Shown piece after piece: positions 1 to 4,872 of a DNA stretch of 13,172 bases. A program made the position numbers and the translations under genes. This DNA comes from Acidimicrobiia bacterium. GTDB lineage: Bacteria > Actinomycetota > Acidimicrobiia > IMCC26256 > BP-133. Positions within the stretch are counted from its first letter, which is position 1. Each line of letters opens with the position of its first letter. The notes beneath the pieces were generated by a model that had not been told where the DNA came from, ran no database searches, and saw only the letters and a list, made by a program, of their open reading frames with translations. The stretch is from NCBI GenBank assembly GCA_025934385.1, contig JAICYE010000020.1:1-13172 (forward strand). Reading direction: 5' to 3'.

Positions 1-208
1 ACGGAGTCCCATGGTCTGCCCTTCCAGCCGCTGGTTCTTCAGGCATCGGCCCGTCCGCAGCGGTACTCGAGCGGCGCCCGGCGGCTTCGCCCGCCCTCGC
101 GGCCCAAGACCCGGCAATTGCCATTGGCCCGACCGGTGCAGTCCCGCCGGGTTGGCTCCCGATCGCGCCCCGCCGCCACCGCGTCCTCTACGATGAGGCG
201 TTTCCAGC
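1..208. other. Region upstream of tRNA-Val, no gene recognised
   Basis: No reading frame on either strand looks like a protein; the frames are Arg/Pro-rich, as expected of translated GC-rich non-coding DNA. A possible -10 box TACGAT (189-194) lies 14 nt before the first tRNA base and could drive the tRNA. No convincing -35 is seen at the expected distance. Confidence 0.5.
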
Positions 209-283
209 GGGCGGTTAGCTCAGGGGTAGAGCACCTCCTTGACGCGGAGGGGGTCAGAGGTTCAAATCCTCTACCGCCCACCA
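209..283 (+). tRNA. tRNA-Val (anticodon GAC), CCA encoded
   Basis: A full cloverleaf can be drawn. The acceptor stem GGGCGGT (209-215) pairs with ACCGCCC (273-279). The D stem is GCTC/GAGC (218-221/229-232). The anticodon stem CCTCC/GGAGG (234-238/246-250) encloses the loop TTGACGC, with anticodon GAC at 241-243, which reads GUC/GUU valine codons. The T stem is AGAGG/CCTCT around TTCAAAT (256-272). The discriminator is A280 and CCA is encoded at 281-283. The 3' half, from the anticodon loop on, is duplicated about 3 kb downstream, so this gene is the attachment site of an integrated element and has stayed intact. Confidence 0.97.
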
Positions 284-367
284 GCAAAAGCGCAGGTCAG
301 GCCCGGTTTTTGCCGGGCCTGCTTCGCGTTTGAGGCCCGCGGAACGCTGTCGTGCCACGAACGTGCC
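240..367 (+). repeat. Direct repeat copy 1: tRNA-side attachment site
   Basis: This 128-nt stretch starts in the tRNA-Val anticodon loop and runs through the tRNA 3' half, the terminator hairpin and about 45 nt of flank. It aligns with 3202-3330 with about 17 substitutions and one 1-nt indel by hand count, roughly 86% identity. The similarity begins within the anticodon loop, one of the known crossover positions of tyrosine recombinases that use tRNA genes. This copy keeps the tRNA functional. Confidence 0.8.
298..321 (+). terminator. Hairpin terminator after tRNA-Val
   Basis: A perfect 9-bp stem CAGGCCCGG/CCGGGCCTG (298-306/313-321) closes a TTTTTG loop 15 nt after the CCA end. The downstream T tract is weak (CTTCGCGTTT), as is common in GC-rich actinobacteria. 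A copy with one G-T wobble lies at 3261-3282 inside the second half of the direct repeat. Confidence 0.65.
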
Positions 368-383
368 ACAACGAAATGGCACG
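351..383 (+). repeat. Three CGTGCCA sites, possible recombinase arm sites
   Basis: CGTGCCAC occurs at 351-358 and again at 362-369, one helical turn apart (11 bp). The reverse complement TGGCACG lies at 377-383, so the last two also form an inverted repeat with an 8-nt spacer. Such clusters beside an att core are typical of integrase or excisionase arm-binding sites. In the distal repeat only CGGGCCAC and CGTGCC remain. The binding role is inferred; the repeats themselves are plain. Confidence 0.45.
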
Positions 384-499
384 AGCAGTCAATCCAGGCC
401 CCTGGTGGCCACTCGCGGCTCGGCCCGGGGACGTCCTCCGCCGGCCCGACGCGGCCCGGGAGCGTCCCTCGAGGAGCCGAACAGTCGACGCTTCGGCGT

Positions 500-1081
500 T
501 CAGAGGAGGGGGCGCATGATCCGGTCGAAGAGCGGAACGAAAGCTTCCCGATCGGCCATGGAGCCGGCGGAGATGGCCGCATTCTCGTCCGGGCCGACCT
601 CGGACCAGGGAAGGTGCCAGCCGGCGTCCGCCGCGAGGAGTCGGAGGAAGGCCCGCTGGGTGCGCCCGTTGCCCTCACGAAATGGGTGAAGGGCATTGAG
701 GTCGGAGAGGAACCGGGAAACGCCCTCGATGAACTCGACACGAGACCGGTTCAACAGGTGCTGTTCCGACGCCAGCCACGCGAAGACCTGCTCGGCCTGT
801 GGTTCGAGCCACTCGACGAGCGCGAAGACGGAGTCGCCCTTCGACATGTTGACCGTTCGGAGCTCACCCGCCCAGTCGTAGATCTCCCGGAACAGGTGCC
901 GGTGGATGGCGCGGAGGTGCGCCAGGTCGTAGCGGCCGAGGTCGAGGTGTTCGGCGAAGAGCACGACCTCGGCGGCCGCCGCGAGACGGGCCTCGGCGCT
1001 CGCGAGGACGGTCGGATCAGTGATACCGAGTCGGTTGCGCAGGACCCCGGTGCGCGGGTCGACGTACGGGTCGACACTCAC
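500..1081 (-). CDS. fic: Fic family protein adenylyltransferase (toxin)
   Basis: The 193-residue protein carries the canonical Fic active-site motif HPFREGNGRTQR at residues 132-143, with catalytic His132, Glu136 and the Gly-Asn-Gly-Arg loop that holds the ATP phosphates. Upstream are the usual Fic-fold blocks IHRHLFREIYDWAGELR (59-75) and NMSKGDSVF (78-86), the latter being the flap that positions target segments. The family transfers AMP, rarely other nucleotide groups, to hydroxyl side chains; in toxin-type members targets include gyrase and topoisomerase IV subunits, but the target here is unknown. The length is close to single-domain Fic proteins, and no inhibitory helix is fused at either end, which fits control by the separate protein encoded just upstream. 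The start is GTG, 14 nt after the antitoxin stop, so the two are very probably co-transcribed. All key residues are present, so the enzyme looks intact. Confidence 0.93.
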   Translation of the reverse strand: MSVDPYVDPRTGVLRNRLGITDPTVLASAEARLAAAAEVVLFAEHLDLGRYDLAHLRAIHRHLFREIYDWAGELRTVNMSKGDSVFALVEWLEPQAEQVFAWLASEQHLLNRSRVEFIEGVSRFLSDLNALHPFREGNGRTQRAFLRLLAADAGWHLPWSEVGPDENAAISAGSMADREAFVPLFDRIMRPLL

Positions 1082-1095
1082 TCCGGCGGGCGAGG

Positions 1096-1293
1096 TCAGG
1101 CGGTCTGGGCAGGCCGCAGTGTGCCGTCAACGAGCTGGCGCACGCGCTCCTGGAACGTCGTGGCATCGATCTCGCCGGCAAGGTAAGCCCGGGCGAGCTC
1201 CAGATCGTCCTCCGGAAGCTGTTGCCCTTCCAGCCGCGCACTGCCCGCGACATCGTCGAGCAGCCGCTGGGCATCCGGGCTGAGCATCGTCAC
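1096..1293 (-). CDS. Fic-inhibiting antitoxin, VbhA-like
   Basis: This small acidic helical protein (65 residues from GTG at 1293) is encoded immediately before fic. It contains SARLEG (residues 18-23), which fits the Fic inhibitory motif (S/T)xxxE(G/N); in class I systems such as VbhA the Glu (here E22) reaches into the toxin active site and blocks productive ATP binding. The following LARAYLAGEIDATTFQERV matches the helical tail common in VbhA-type antitoxins. Two starts are possible. GTG at 1293 is placed for a leaderless mRNA, 7 nt after TAGACT. ATG at 1287 has GAGGAG (1300-1295) at an ideal 7-nt spacing and would give 63 residues. Cells need this protein to tolerate the toxin, so the pair should be translated together. 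Confidence 0.85.
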   Translation of the reverse strand: MTMLSPDAQRLLDDVAGSARLEGQQLPEDDLELARAYLAGEIDATTFQERVRQLVDGTLRPAQTA

Positions 1294-1300
1294 GCTCCTC

Positions 1301-1327
1301 AGTCTACCGGCAGGCCGTCGATGTCAA
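1301..1327 (-). promoter_or_regulatory. Candidate promoter of the antitoxin-fic pair
   Basis: Read on the minus strand, a perfect -35 hexamer TTGACA (1327-1322) is followed after 15 bp by TAGACT (1306-1301), 7 nt before the GTG at 1293. The spacer is shorter than the preferred 17 bp. The TGA in TTGACA is also the stop codon of the upstream excisionase-like pseudogene, so promoter and old coding end overlap. Confidence 0.5.
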
Positions 1328-1522
1328 GTGGGCCCGACCGCTGGCCCCGACGGGCCAGGGCGCTGGAACTCTGCGAGTGCGGCGGCGGGGATGCCGAGGG
1401 TGCCGTCGGCGAGACTGACCCGAGGGAGCTTCATCTCGGACATCGCCCGGATGATGACCTTCGTCGGCACGCCCGAGCCGCCGTGCGGCGGCGGCAGGCG
1501 GGAGAACCTCGTCGGCGCTCAC
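1324..1522 (-). pseudogene. Excisionase-type helix-turn-helix protein, frameshifted
   Basis: Read from GTG 1522, the first frame gives MSADEVLPPAAAARRLG; a frame shifted by one base from 1470 continues VPTKVIIRAMSEMKLPRVSL and ends at the TGA at 1324-1326. Joined, they form a 65-residue protein with the layout of the excisionase/MerR-type winged helix domain: a 'PAAAARRLGVP' helix, a recognition helix, a 'KLPRV' turn, then 'LGIPAAALAEF'. One extra base in the GGGC stretch at 1471-1474 explains the break. The GTG overlaps the stop of a preceding short ORF (GTGA), suggesting past translational coupling. Either the gene is dead, a sequencing error is present, or a +1 frameshift is used; the first seems likeliest in a degraded element. 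If once active it probably acted as Xis or as a regulator of the lost integrase. Confidence 0.6.
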
Positions 1523-1620
1523 GTGAGCCCCCCAGTGTTCGAGTTCAGCCGCTCGTGGGACAGGACCTCGGCGGGACGGGGAACAGCCGGCGCGGTGTAG
1601 CTCTCAGCGAGGTGCTGCAT
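1519..1620 (-). CDS. Short ORF coupled to the Xis-like gene, possible remnant
   Basis: The frame from ATG 1620 encodes 33 residues and ends in TGA at 1519-1521, overlapping the GTG of the excisionase-like pseudogene by 4 nt. GAGG lies 8 nt before the ATG. The open frame reaches further upstream to about 1701 without a start codon, and that part (including AVFPGHEDAVMQHLAESY) also reads like protein. It may be the C-terminal stump of a longer gene whose front was lost when the exported-protein gene at 1697 was joined to it. No family is recognised; the overlap and the protein-like sequence are the only support. Confidence 0.3.
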   Translation of the reverse strand: MQHLAESYTAPAVPRPAEVLSHERLNSNTGGLT

Positions 1621-1696
1621 GACCGCGTCCTCGTGGCCGGGGAAGACGGCACGGCACGTATCGGACGCTCTCCCGACCGTCAGCCTCGTCGGCGCG

Positions 1697-2503
1697 TCAG
1701 TTCACGATTGTGATGGTGGCTGTCCCAGTTCCTTCGCTGTAGTACGGATCACCGGTTGCGGCGCAGCTCTGCTGGGAGCGGTAGACGAAATGGACGGTGT
1801 AGCTGCCGGCGCTCCGGTAGGAGTGGGTGGGGTCCGTTTCGAGGTGGTCTGGCTGCTTCGGCGGCGGGGCCCAGGGGCCGTGGGGTTGTTGGTCGGCTGG
1901 GGCGCGCTCGACGATGGGACGTCCGCAGAAGGGTACGGAGGCGTCGCCGTAGTCCGTCCCGACGCAGATGTGTTCGATCGGTCGGTCGGGGTCGTCGACG
2001 ACGATATGGAAGGTGACGGGCTGCCCTACTTTGTGCGTTCCCGAGGCGACGCTCACCTGGACAGTGATCGGCTGGTTGTCGGGAGCGGGATCCCACCGGA
2101 AGCTCCCACACCGAGCGTCGAGGCTGTTGCGGCATACGATCGCCGTGGTGGTCGTCGTTGGTGCCGGGACGGTGGCCGGGACCATGGTGGTTGCCGTCTG
2201 CTGAACTGCCGTCGTCGTCGTCGTTGCCAGCAGTGGGTGAGTGGTCGTGGAGGACGATGACTTCGGCACCAACTTGGTGGCAGTCGGCGCGCGCATCGCG
2301 GTGCCCTCCCTCGCCTCCGAGGTCGGCGGTACGGTGGCTGCCGTCGATGCTGTCGTTTGGCCCCCATCCTCGACGGATGAGGCGGTCGCGACCACATGCA
2401 CCTCGGGCTTCTGGCCAATCCGAGCGAAGCCGACAGCAGATGCGCCGACGGCGGCCACAACTGCTGCGGTCGCAACAAGAAATCTGCGTCGCGGGGGAAG
2501 CAC
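1697..2503 (-). CDS. Exported PKD-like domain protein with Thr-rich linker
   Basis: The 268-residue protein starts with a basic stretch (MLPPRRR) and a hydrophobic helix at about 8-28, a signal peptide or N-terminal anchor. A long low-complexity linker follows (about 40-120, many Thr/Ser/Ala with runs such as TTTTT), typical of wall-spanning linkers in actinobacteria. The C-terminal half (about 146-267) is a beta-sandwich resembling PKD/Ig-like domains: the stretch ICVGTDYGDASV sits where PKD has its W-D-F-G-D turn, and HSYRSAGSYTVHFVY is the characteristic final strand pair. Five cysteines (124, 132, 180, 193, 247) lie outside the membrane and could form disulfides. It is probably exposed on the cell surface and binds protein or sugar; no enzymatic motif is seen. 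Start is GTG with no good ribosome-binding site. As cargo of a tRNA-linked element it may be a surface trait, but this is inference. Confidence 0.7.
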   Translation of the reverse strand: MLPPRRRFLVATAAVVAAVGASAVGFARIGQKPEVHVVATASSVEDGGQTTASTAATVPPTSEAREGTAMRAPTATKLVPKSSSSTTTHPLLATTTTTAVQQTATTMVPATVPAPTTTTTAIVCRNSLDARCGSFRWDPAPDNQPITVQVSVASGTHKVGQPVTFHIVVDDPDRPIEHICVGTDYGDASVPFCGRPIVERAPADQQPHGPWAPPPKQPDHLETDPTHSYRSAGSYTVHFVYRSQQSCAATGDPYYSEGTGTATITIVN

Positions 2504-2585
2504 GACCGTTCAATTCACGCCGACCAGACTCGTTCCCTTCACAAGGTAACGAACGTCACGAATCCTCGACGCACGTCGGGCCGTC

Positions 2586-2633
2586 TCCCGCAGCGGGAAA
2601 TGCCGGGAGGCGCCGGGCCGCCGGCCGGGCGCC
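2586..2633. repeat. Two GC-rich hairpins
   Basis: TCCCG/CGGGA (2586-2590/2594-2598) forms a short stem. It is followed by an imperfect 25-nt palindrome bounded by GGCGCC at both ends (2609-2614/2628-2633). No T tract follows on either strand, so a classical terminator is not supported. Confidence 0.4.
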
Positions 2634-2649
2634 ACACGTCCGATACCGG

Positions 2650-2708
2650 CATCTATCGAGATGTGCAGCGGTTAGCGCGAACCTATCGGGTTAACCGCTC
2701 CACATCTC
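2650..2708. repeat. 17-bp inverted repeat with a competing hairpin
   Basis: The left arm 2658-2674 (GAGATGTGCAGCGGTTA) pairs with the right arm 2692-2708 (TAACCGCTCCACATCTC) at 16 of 17 positions around a 17-nt loop. A second hairpin CATCT/AGATG (2650-2654/2659-2663) uses part of the same left arm, so the two folds exclude each other. CTATCG is repeated directly at 2653-2658 and 2683-2688, 30 bp apart, and the palindrome GGTTAACC spans 2689-2696. This much symmetry in one place suggests a protein-binding site (operator or replication/transfer origin) or a structured RNA. Confidence 0.55.
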
Positions 2709-2931
2709 CGGGGCGGCTACCGATCAGCGCTGAAATGCCGGGACTGTGATTGCCGACGCGGACGCCGGAACGGCGAGGAAATTGGCGATACTGCTCGGGC
2801 CGGTCTGGGCCGCATCGGAGTCCGGGGCCGGCCGCATTTCAGGGCGAGGGAGGAGTCTCGCTGAGGGCCGCGGCCCACGCCTCGCGGGCGATGACTAGGG
2901 ACTCGCCGGGGTCCGGGACTTCGGCCATCGG

Positions 2932-3174
2932 GTGGGCAAGGTCGGTGATCGCCGGAGGACGAGTCTGGCCAAGGTCGGCCGGCCACAGGACCGCCGCTAC
3001 CTCGTGGAAGAATTCGAGGATGGGACCCTTGTGCTCACACCGGCCGTGACGCTCCCGTCGGTGGAGGTGGCGGCGCTGCGCGATCCCAAGATCCGACGTG
3101 CCCTCGACGCCACCCGCAAGGAACGCCCGACTCTTCGCTCACGAGGGTCATTCGCCGCGAACGACTCCGAGTGA
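2932..3174 (+). CDS. AbrB-like antitoxin-type small protein, orphan
   Basis: The 80-residue reading frame contains RRRTSLAKVG (8-17), RRYLVEEFEDGTLVLTPAV (21-39) and a helical DPKIRRALDATRKE (51-64). This order of a short basic strand, a 'Y-L-V..E..DGTLVL.PAV' hairpin and a charged helix recalls small actinobacterial SpoVT/AbrB-like antitoxins. The only start in the frame is GTG at 2932; no ribosome-binding site precedes it, and the open frame extends to a TAG at 2896, so the N-terminus may have been trimmed. No toxin gene follows: the decayed attachment repeat begins 27 nt after the stop. It may be an orphaned antitoxin or a stand-alone regulator. Family placement rests on pattern recognition only. 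Confidence 0.5.
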   Translation: MGKVGDRRRTSLAKVGRPQDRRYLVEEFEDGTLVLTPAVTLPSVEVAALRDPKIRRALDATRKERPTLRSRGSFAANDSE

Positions 3175-3201
3175 CTTCGAACACTCGTGCGCCCCAAGAA
3201 G

Positions 3202-3330
3202 TGACGCGGAGGGGGCCAGCGGTTCAAAACCTCTACCGCCCACACATGAGAGCGCAGGTCAGGCTCGGTTTTCGCCGGGCCTTCCTCGCGCTTTGACGCC
3301 CGCGGAAGGCTGTCGGGCCACAAACGTGCC
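3202..3330 (+). repeat. Direct repeat copy 2: distal, decayed attachment site
   Basis: This matches 240-367 from the anticodon loop (TGACGCGGAGG) onward. Inside the tRNA part the T arm is damaged (AGCGG against CCTCT no longer pairs properly) and the CCA end is gone, so it cannot be part of a working tRNA; the 5' half of a tRNA is absent before it. The terminator-like hairpin survives as AGGCTCGG/CCGGGCCT (3261-3268/3275-3282). The similarity stops after CGTGCC at 3330, marking the far boundary of the former element. Confidence 0.8.
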
Positions 3331-3531
3331 TGTGTGGGTCCGGTAGAGCCGTCGCCGCATCGGGGTCCCGACCCGGGAAATCGTCGAGGCCGTCGTCGAG
3401 CGCCGGATCCGCTTCATCATGGTCCGCGGCATCGCCCACATTCCGGAGGAACGCCGGAGCTGGCGACCGTCCGGGATGGCTGACGATGTGCGCTGGAGTT
3501 CGCAGCGCATCGTGTCCGTGGCCGTGGGGGC

Positions 3532-3537
3532 TACCCT
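3532..3537 (+). promoter_or_regulatory. -10 box TACCCT, leaderless-type
   Basis: TACCCT ends 7 nt before the ATG at 3545, which places the transcription start at or beside the start codon. No -35 is evident. The identical hexamer precedes the gene at 13088. Confidence 0.5.
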
Positions 3538-3544
3538 GCCGGGC

Positions 3545-3736
3545 ATGGCCCAGGTCTGGTTTTGTCTCGCCTGCGACGATCAGCCTCCGTGGAAGGACGA
3601 CATCCTGCGGCCCTGCCCCACGTGCCAGTCGACGGCGGACGTCAAGAAAGCCCAGCGGTTCGGGAACCTGTTCACGGATGCCGAAGGCGACCCGCATTTG
3701 AAAGAGAACATGCCGATGCCGAAGGACGGTCGCTGA
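3545..3736 (+). CDS. Small zinc-ribbon protein of unknown function
   Basis: The 63-residue protein has two CxxC knuckles, CLAC (7-10) and CPTC (24-27), separated by 13 residues, the spacing of a rubredoxin-like or zinc-ribbon metal site. The rest is charged and polar with no other motif. The frame is open back to 3347 and an ATG at 3419 would add 42 residues, but those are Arg-rich and do not resemble a domain, while TACCCT 7 nt before 3545 supports the short form. It is the first gene beyond the distal attachment repeat; the 200 bp between them (3331-3531) show nothing recognisable. It is convergent with the exporter gene at 3838, and function cannot be assigned. Confidence 0.65.
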   Translation: MAQVWFCLACDDQPPWKDDILRPCPTCQSTADVKKAQRFGNLFTDAEGDPHLKENMPMPKDGR

Positions 3737-3837
3737 ACCAGACGACCTCCTTGGCCTCGGCCGCCGACGTTTCGCCGTTCGCCTCGGGCGCAGCAGACCC
3801 GGAGCGCGGTAGGGAGGACGCCGAAGCAAGGCGAGGT

Positions 3838-4728
3838 TCAGCCGGCACCCAGGATCACCTCTTCGTGACGGGACTGGCGCTGGCTGAGCAGGACGCCGGC
3901 GACGACCAGGAGGCCGCCGGCGCCGACCCGCCAGCCGATCGGCTCGTGGAGGATGGCGGCGCCGGCCACCACGCCGAAGACGGGGATCAGGAAGAGCCAA
4001 CTGGTCATCGCCGTGGCGGAGTAGCGCTCGAGCAGCCGAAACCACATGACGAAGTTCACCGACGTCGCCATGACCACGAGGTAGATGAACCAGCCCACGG
4101 CGGCCGGGGTGGCGTGGGGAAGGCGGTGCTCGGCGAGGACGCCGCCGATGAGCAGGGGCAGGCCGCCCACCAGCATCTGGCCGCAGGCCAGGCGGAGCAG
4201 GTCGACGGAGCCCATCCGCTTGATCACGATGCTGGCCGACGCCCACGAAGCCGCCGCGCCGAGCAGCAGGGCGACGCCGAGCGGCGAACCGAGCCCGCTG
4301 CGGATGGAGACGACGGCCACGCCGGCCACGGCGAGAACGCTGCCGGCAACCGACGTCCCCCGCAGCTGCTGCCCGAGCATCGGCCAGGCCAACAGCGCCA
4401 CGAGCACCGGGTTGGTGTTGAGCAGCAGGGCTGAGGCGCCCGCCGTCGTCCGCTGCACGCCGAGGAATCCGAGGCCGTAGAGGCAGGTCGTCTGCAGCAG
4501 GCCGACGAGGACGACCTCCCGCCGGCGGAGCGGCCGGCGGCGGCGACCGGGCGGCGGGGCGGGCGCCCGCCGGAGCACGAGCGGCACCAGCAGGCACCCG
4601 CCGAGCACGAACCGGGCCCCGGCCAGCGTCAGCGGAGGTCCGTGGGCGATCACGACCTTGAGCCCGACGAAGGCGACACCCCACAGCGCGGTCATGACGA
4701 CCGTGATGGCGACGTCGCGGGGGTGCAT
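3838..4728 (-). CDS. EamA/DMT-superfamily membrane exporter
   Basis: The 296-residue protein is built of about ten hydrophobic helices arranged as two EamA repeats (about 5-142 and 150-285), the hallmark of the drug/metabolite transporter family. Recognisable family stretches are TALWGVAFVGLKVVI (13-27), ARFVLGGCLLVPLVL (38-52), LLNTNPVLVALLAWPMLG ending the first repeat, and FLIPVFGVVAGAAILHEPI in the second. An Arg/Pro-rich cytoplasmic loop (about 54-70) separates the second and third helices. Such proteins sit in the inner membrane and usually export amino acids, nucleosides or other small metabolites; the substrate cannot be read from sequence. The start is ATG 4728, 6 nt after TAGCAC, suggesting a leaderless mRNA. 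It is divergent from the PfpI-family gene, sharing a 144-bp intergenic region. Confidence 0.88.
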   Translation of the reverse strand: MHPRDVAITVVMTALWGVAFVGLKVVIAHGPPLTLAGARFVLGGCLLVPLVLRRAPAPPPGRRRRPLRRREVVLVGLLQTTCLYGLGFLGVQRTTAGASALLLNTNPVLVALLAWPMLGQQLRGTSVAGSVLAVAGVAVVSIRSGLGSPLGVALLLGAAASWASASIVIKRMGSVDLLRLACGQMLVGGLPLLIGGVLAEHRLPHATPAAVGWFIYLVVMATSVNFVMWFRLLERYSATAMTSWLFLIPVFGVVAGAAILHEPIGWRVGAGGLLVVAGVLLSQRQSRHEEVILGAG

Positions 4729-4734
4729 GCCCCG

Positions 4735-4740
4735 GTGCTA
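4735..4740 (-). promoter_or_regulatory. -10-like box TAGCAC before the DMT gene
   Basis: On the minus strand TAGCAC (4740-4735) lies 6 nt before the ATG at 4728. It departs from TANNNT only at the last base, and the spacing matches the other leaderless-type boxes of this window. Confidence 0.35.
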
Positions 4741-4872
4741 GCCAGACGCGGCGCCGCCACGCCAACCGGCGCCCACCGTCCGGGCCCGGGCGCCGCCGTT
4801 TGCCCGCCCGTCCGCCCCGGGTACGCGCCAGGCAGAGAACGAGAGACGAAGACGACAACCGGAGTGGAGACC

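Larger units (their letters stand above)
2504..2931. other. Structured non-coding stretch inside the element
   Basis: These 428 bp hold no frame I would call a gene. They lie between the start of the exported-protein gene (minus) and the AbrB-like gene (plus), so they must contain both promoters, though neither is obvious. Several hairpins cluster at 2586-2732, including a 17-bp inverted repeat, a competing small hairpin and the palindrome CAGCGCTG (2725-2732). The area could be an operator, an old replication origin or transfer site of the element, or an RNA gene; sequence alone does not decide. Confidence 0.45.
240..3330. mobile_element. Relic of an element integrated at tRNA-Val
   Basis: The interval is bounded by the two copies of the tRNA-Val 3'-half repeat (240-367 and 3202-3330). 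It holds genes typical of such elements: a Fic toxin-antitoxin pair, a frameshifted excisionase-type DNA-binding gene, an AbrB-like antitoxin-type gene and an exported protein of unknown role. By eye its base composition is less extremely GC-rich than the chromosomal genes after 4.7 kb, and it has long non-coding stretches. No integrase, relaxase or replication gene is recognisable, so it is probably immobile. In actinobacterial integrative elements xis and int often sit together next to the att tRNA; here the Fic pair lies in the place where int would be expected. Alternative: a segmental tRNA duplication without a mobile element. Confidence 0.65.

Noticed and set aside
39..287. Open frame on the minus strand across tRNA-Val
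   Set aside because: It runs antisense through the tRNA and gives the kind of protein often wrongly predicted over tRNA genes.
1222..1713. 163-codon plus-strand frame across the xis-like region
   Set aside because: It is antisense to the antitoxin and the excisionase-like gene and has only low-complexity Arg-rich sequence.
2850..2990. Minus-strand frame containing AHPMAEVPDPGESLVIAREA and ending near 2850
   Set aside because: It reads somewhat like a protein tail but overlaps the better plus-strand AbrB-like frame and has no good start signals.
3202..3245. Second tRNA-Val gene
   Set aside because: Only the 3' half is present, the T stem is broken, CCA is missing and no 5' half precedes it.
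3419..3544. Longer N-terminus for the zinc-ribbon protein from ATG 3419
   Set aside because: The extra 42 residues show no domain and a -10 box lies just before 3545; the long form cannot be fully excluded.
3233..4858. Long minus-strand open frame overlapping the exporter gene
   Set aside because: It is Arg/Pro-rich and lies in another frame of a clear EamA transporter; it is an artefact of high GC.
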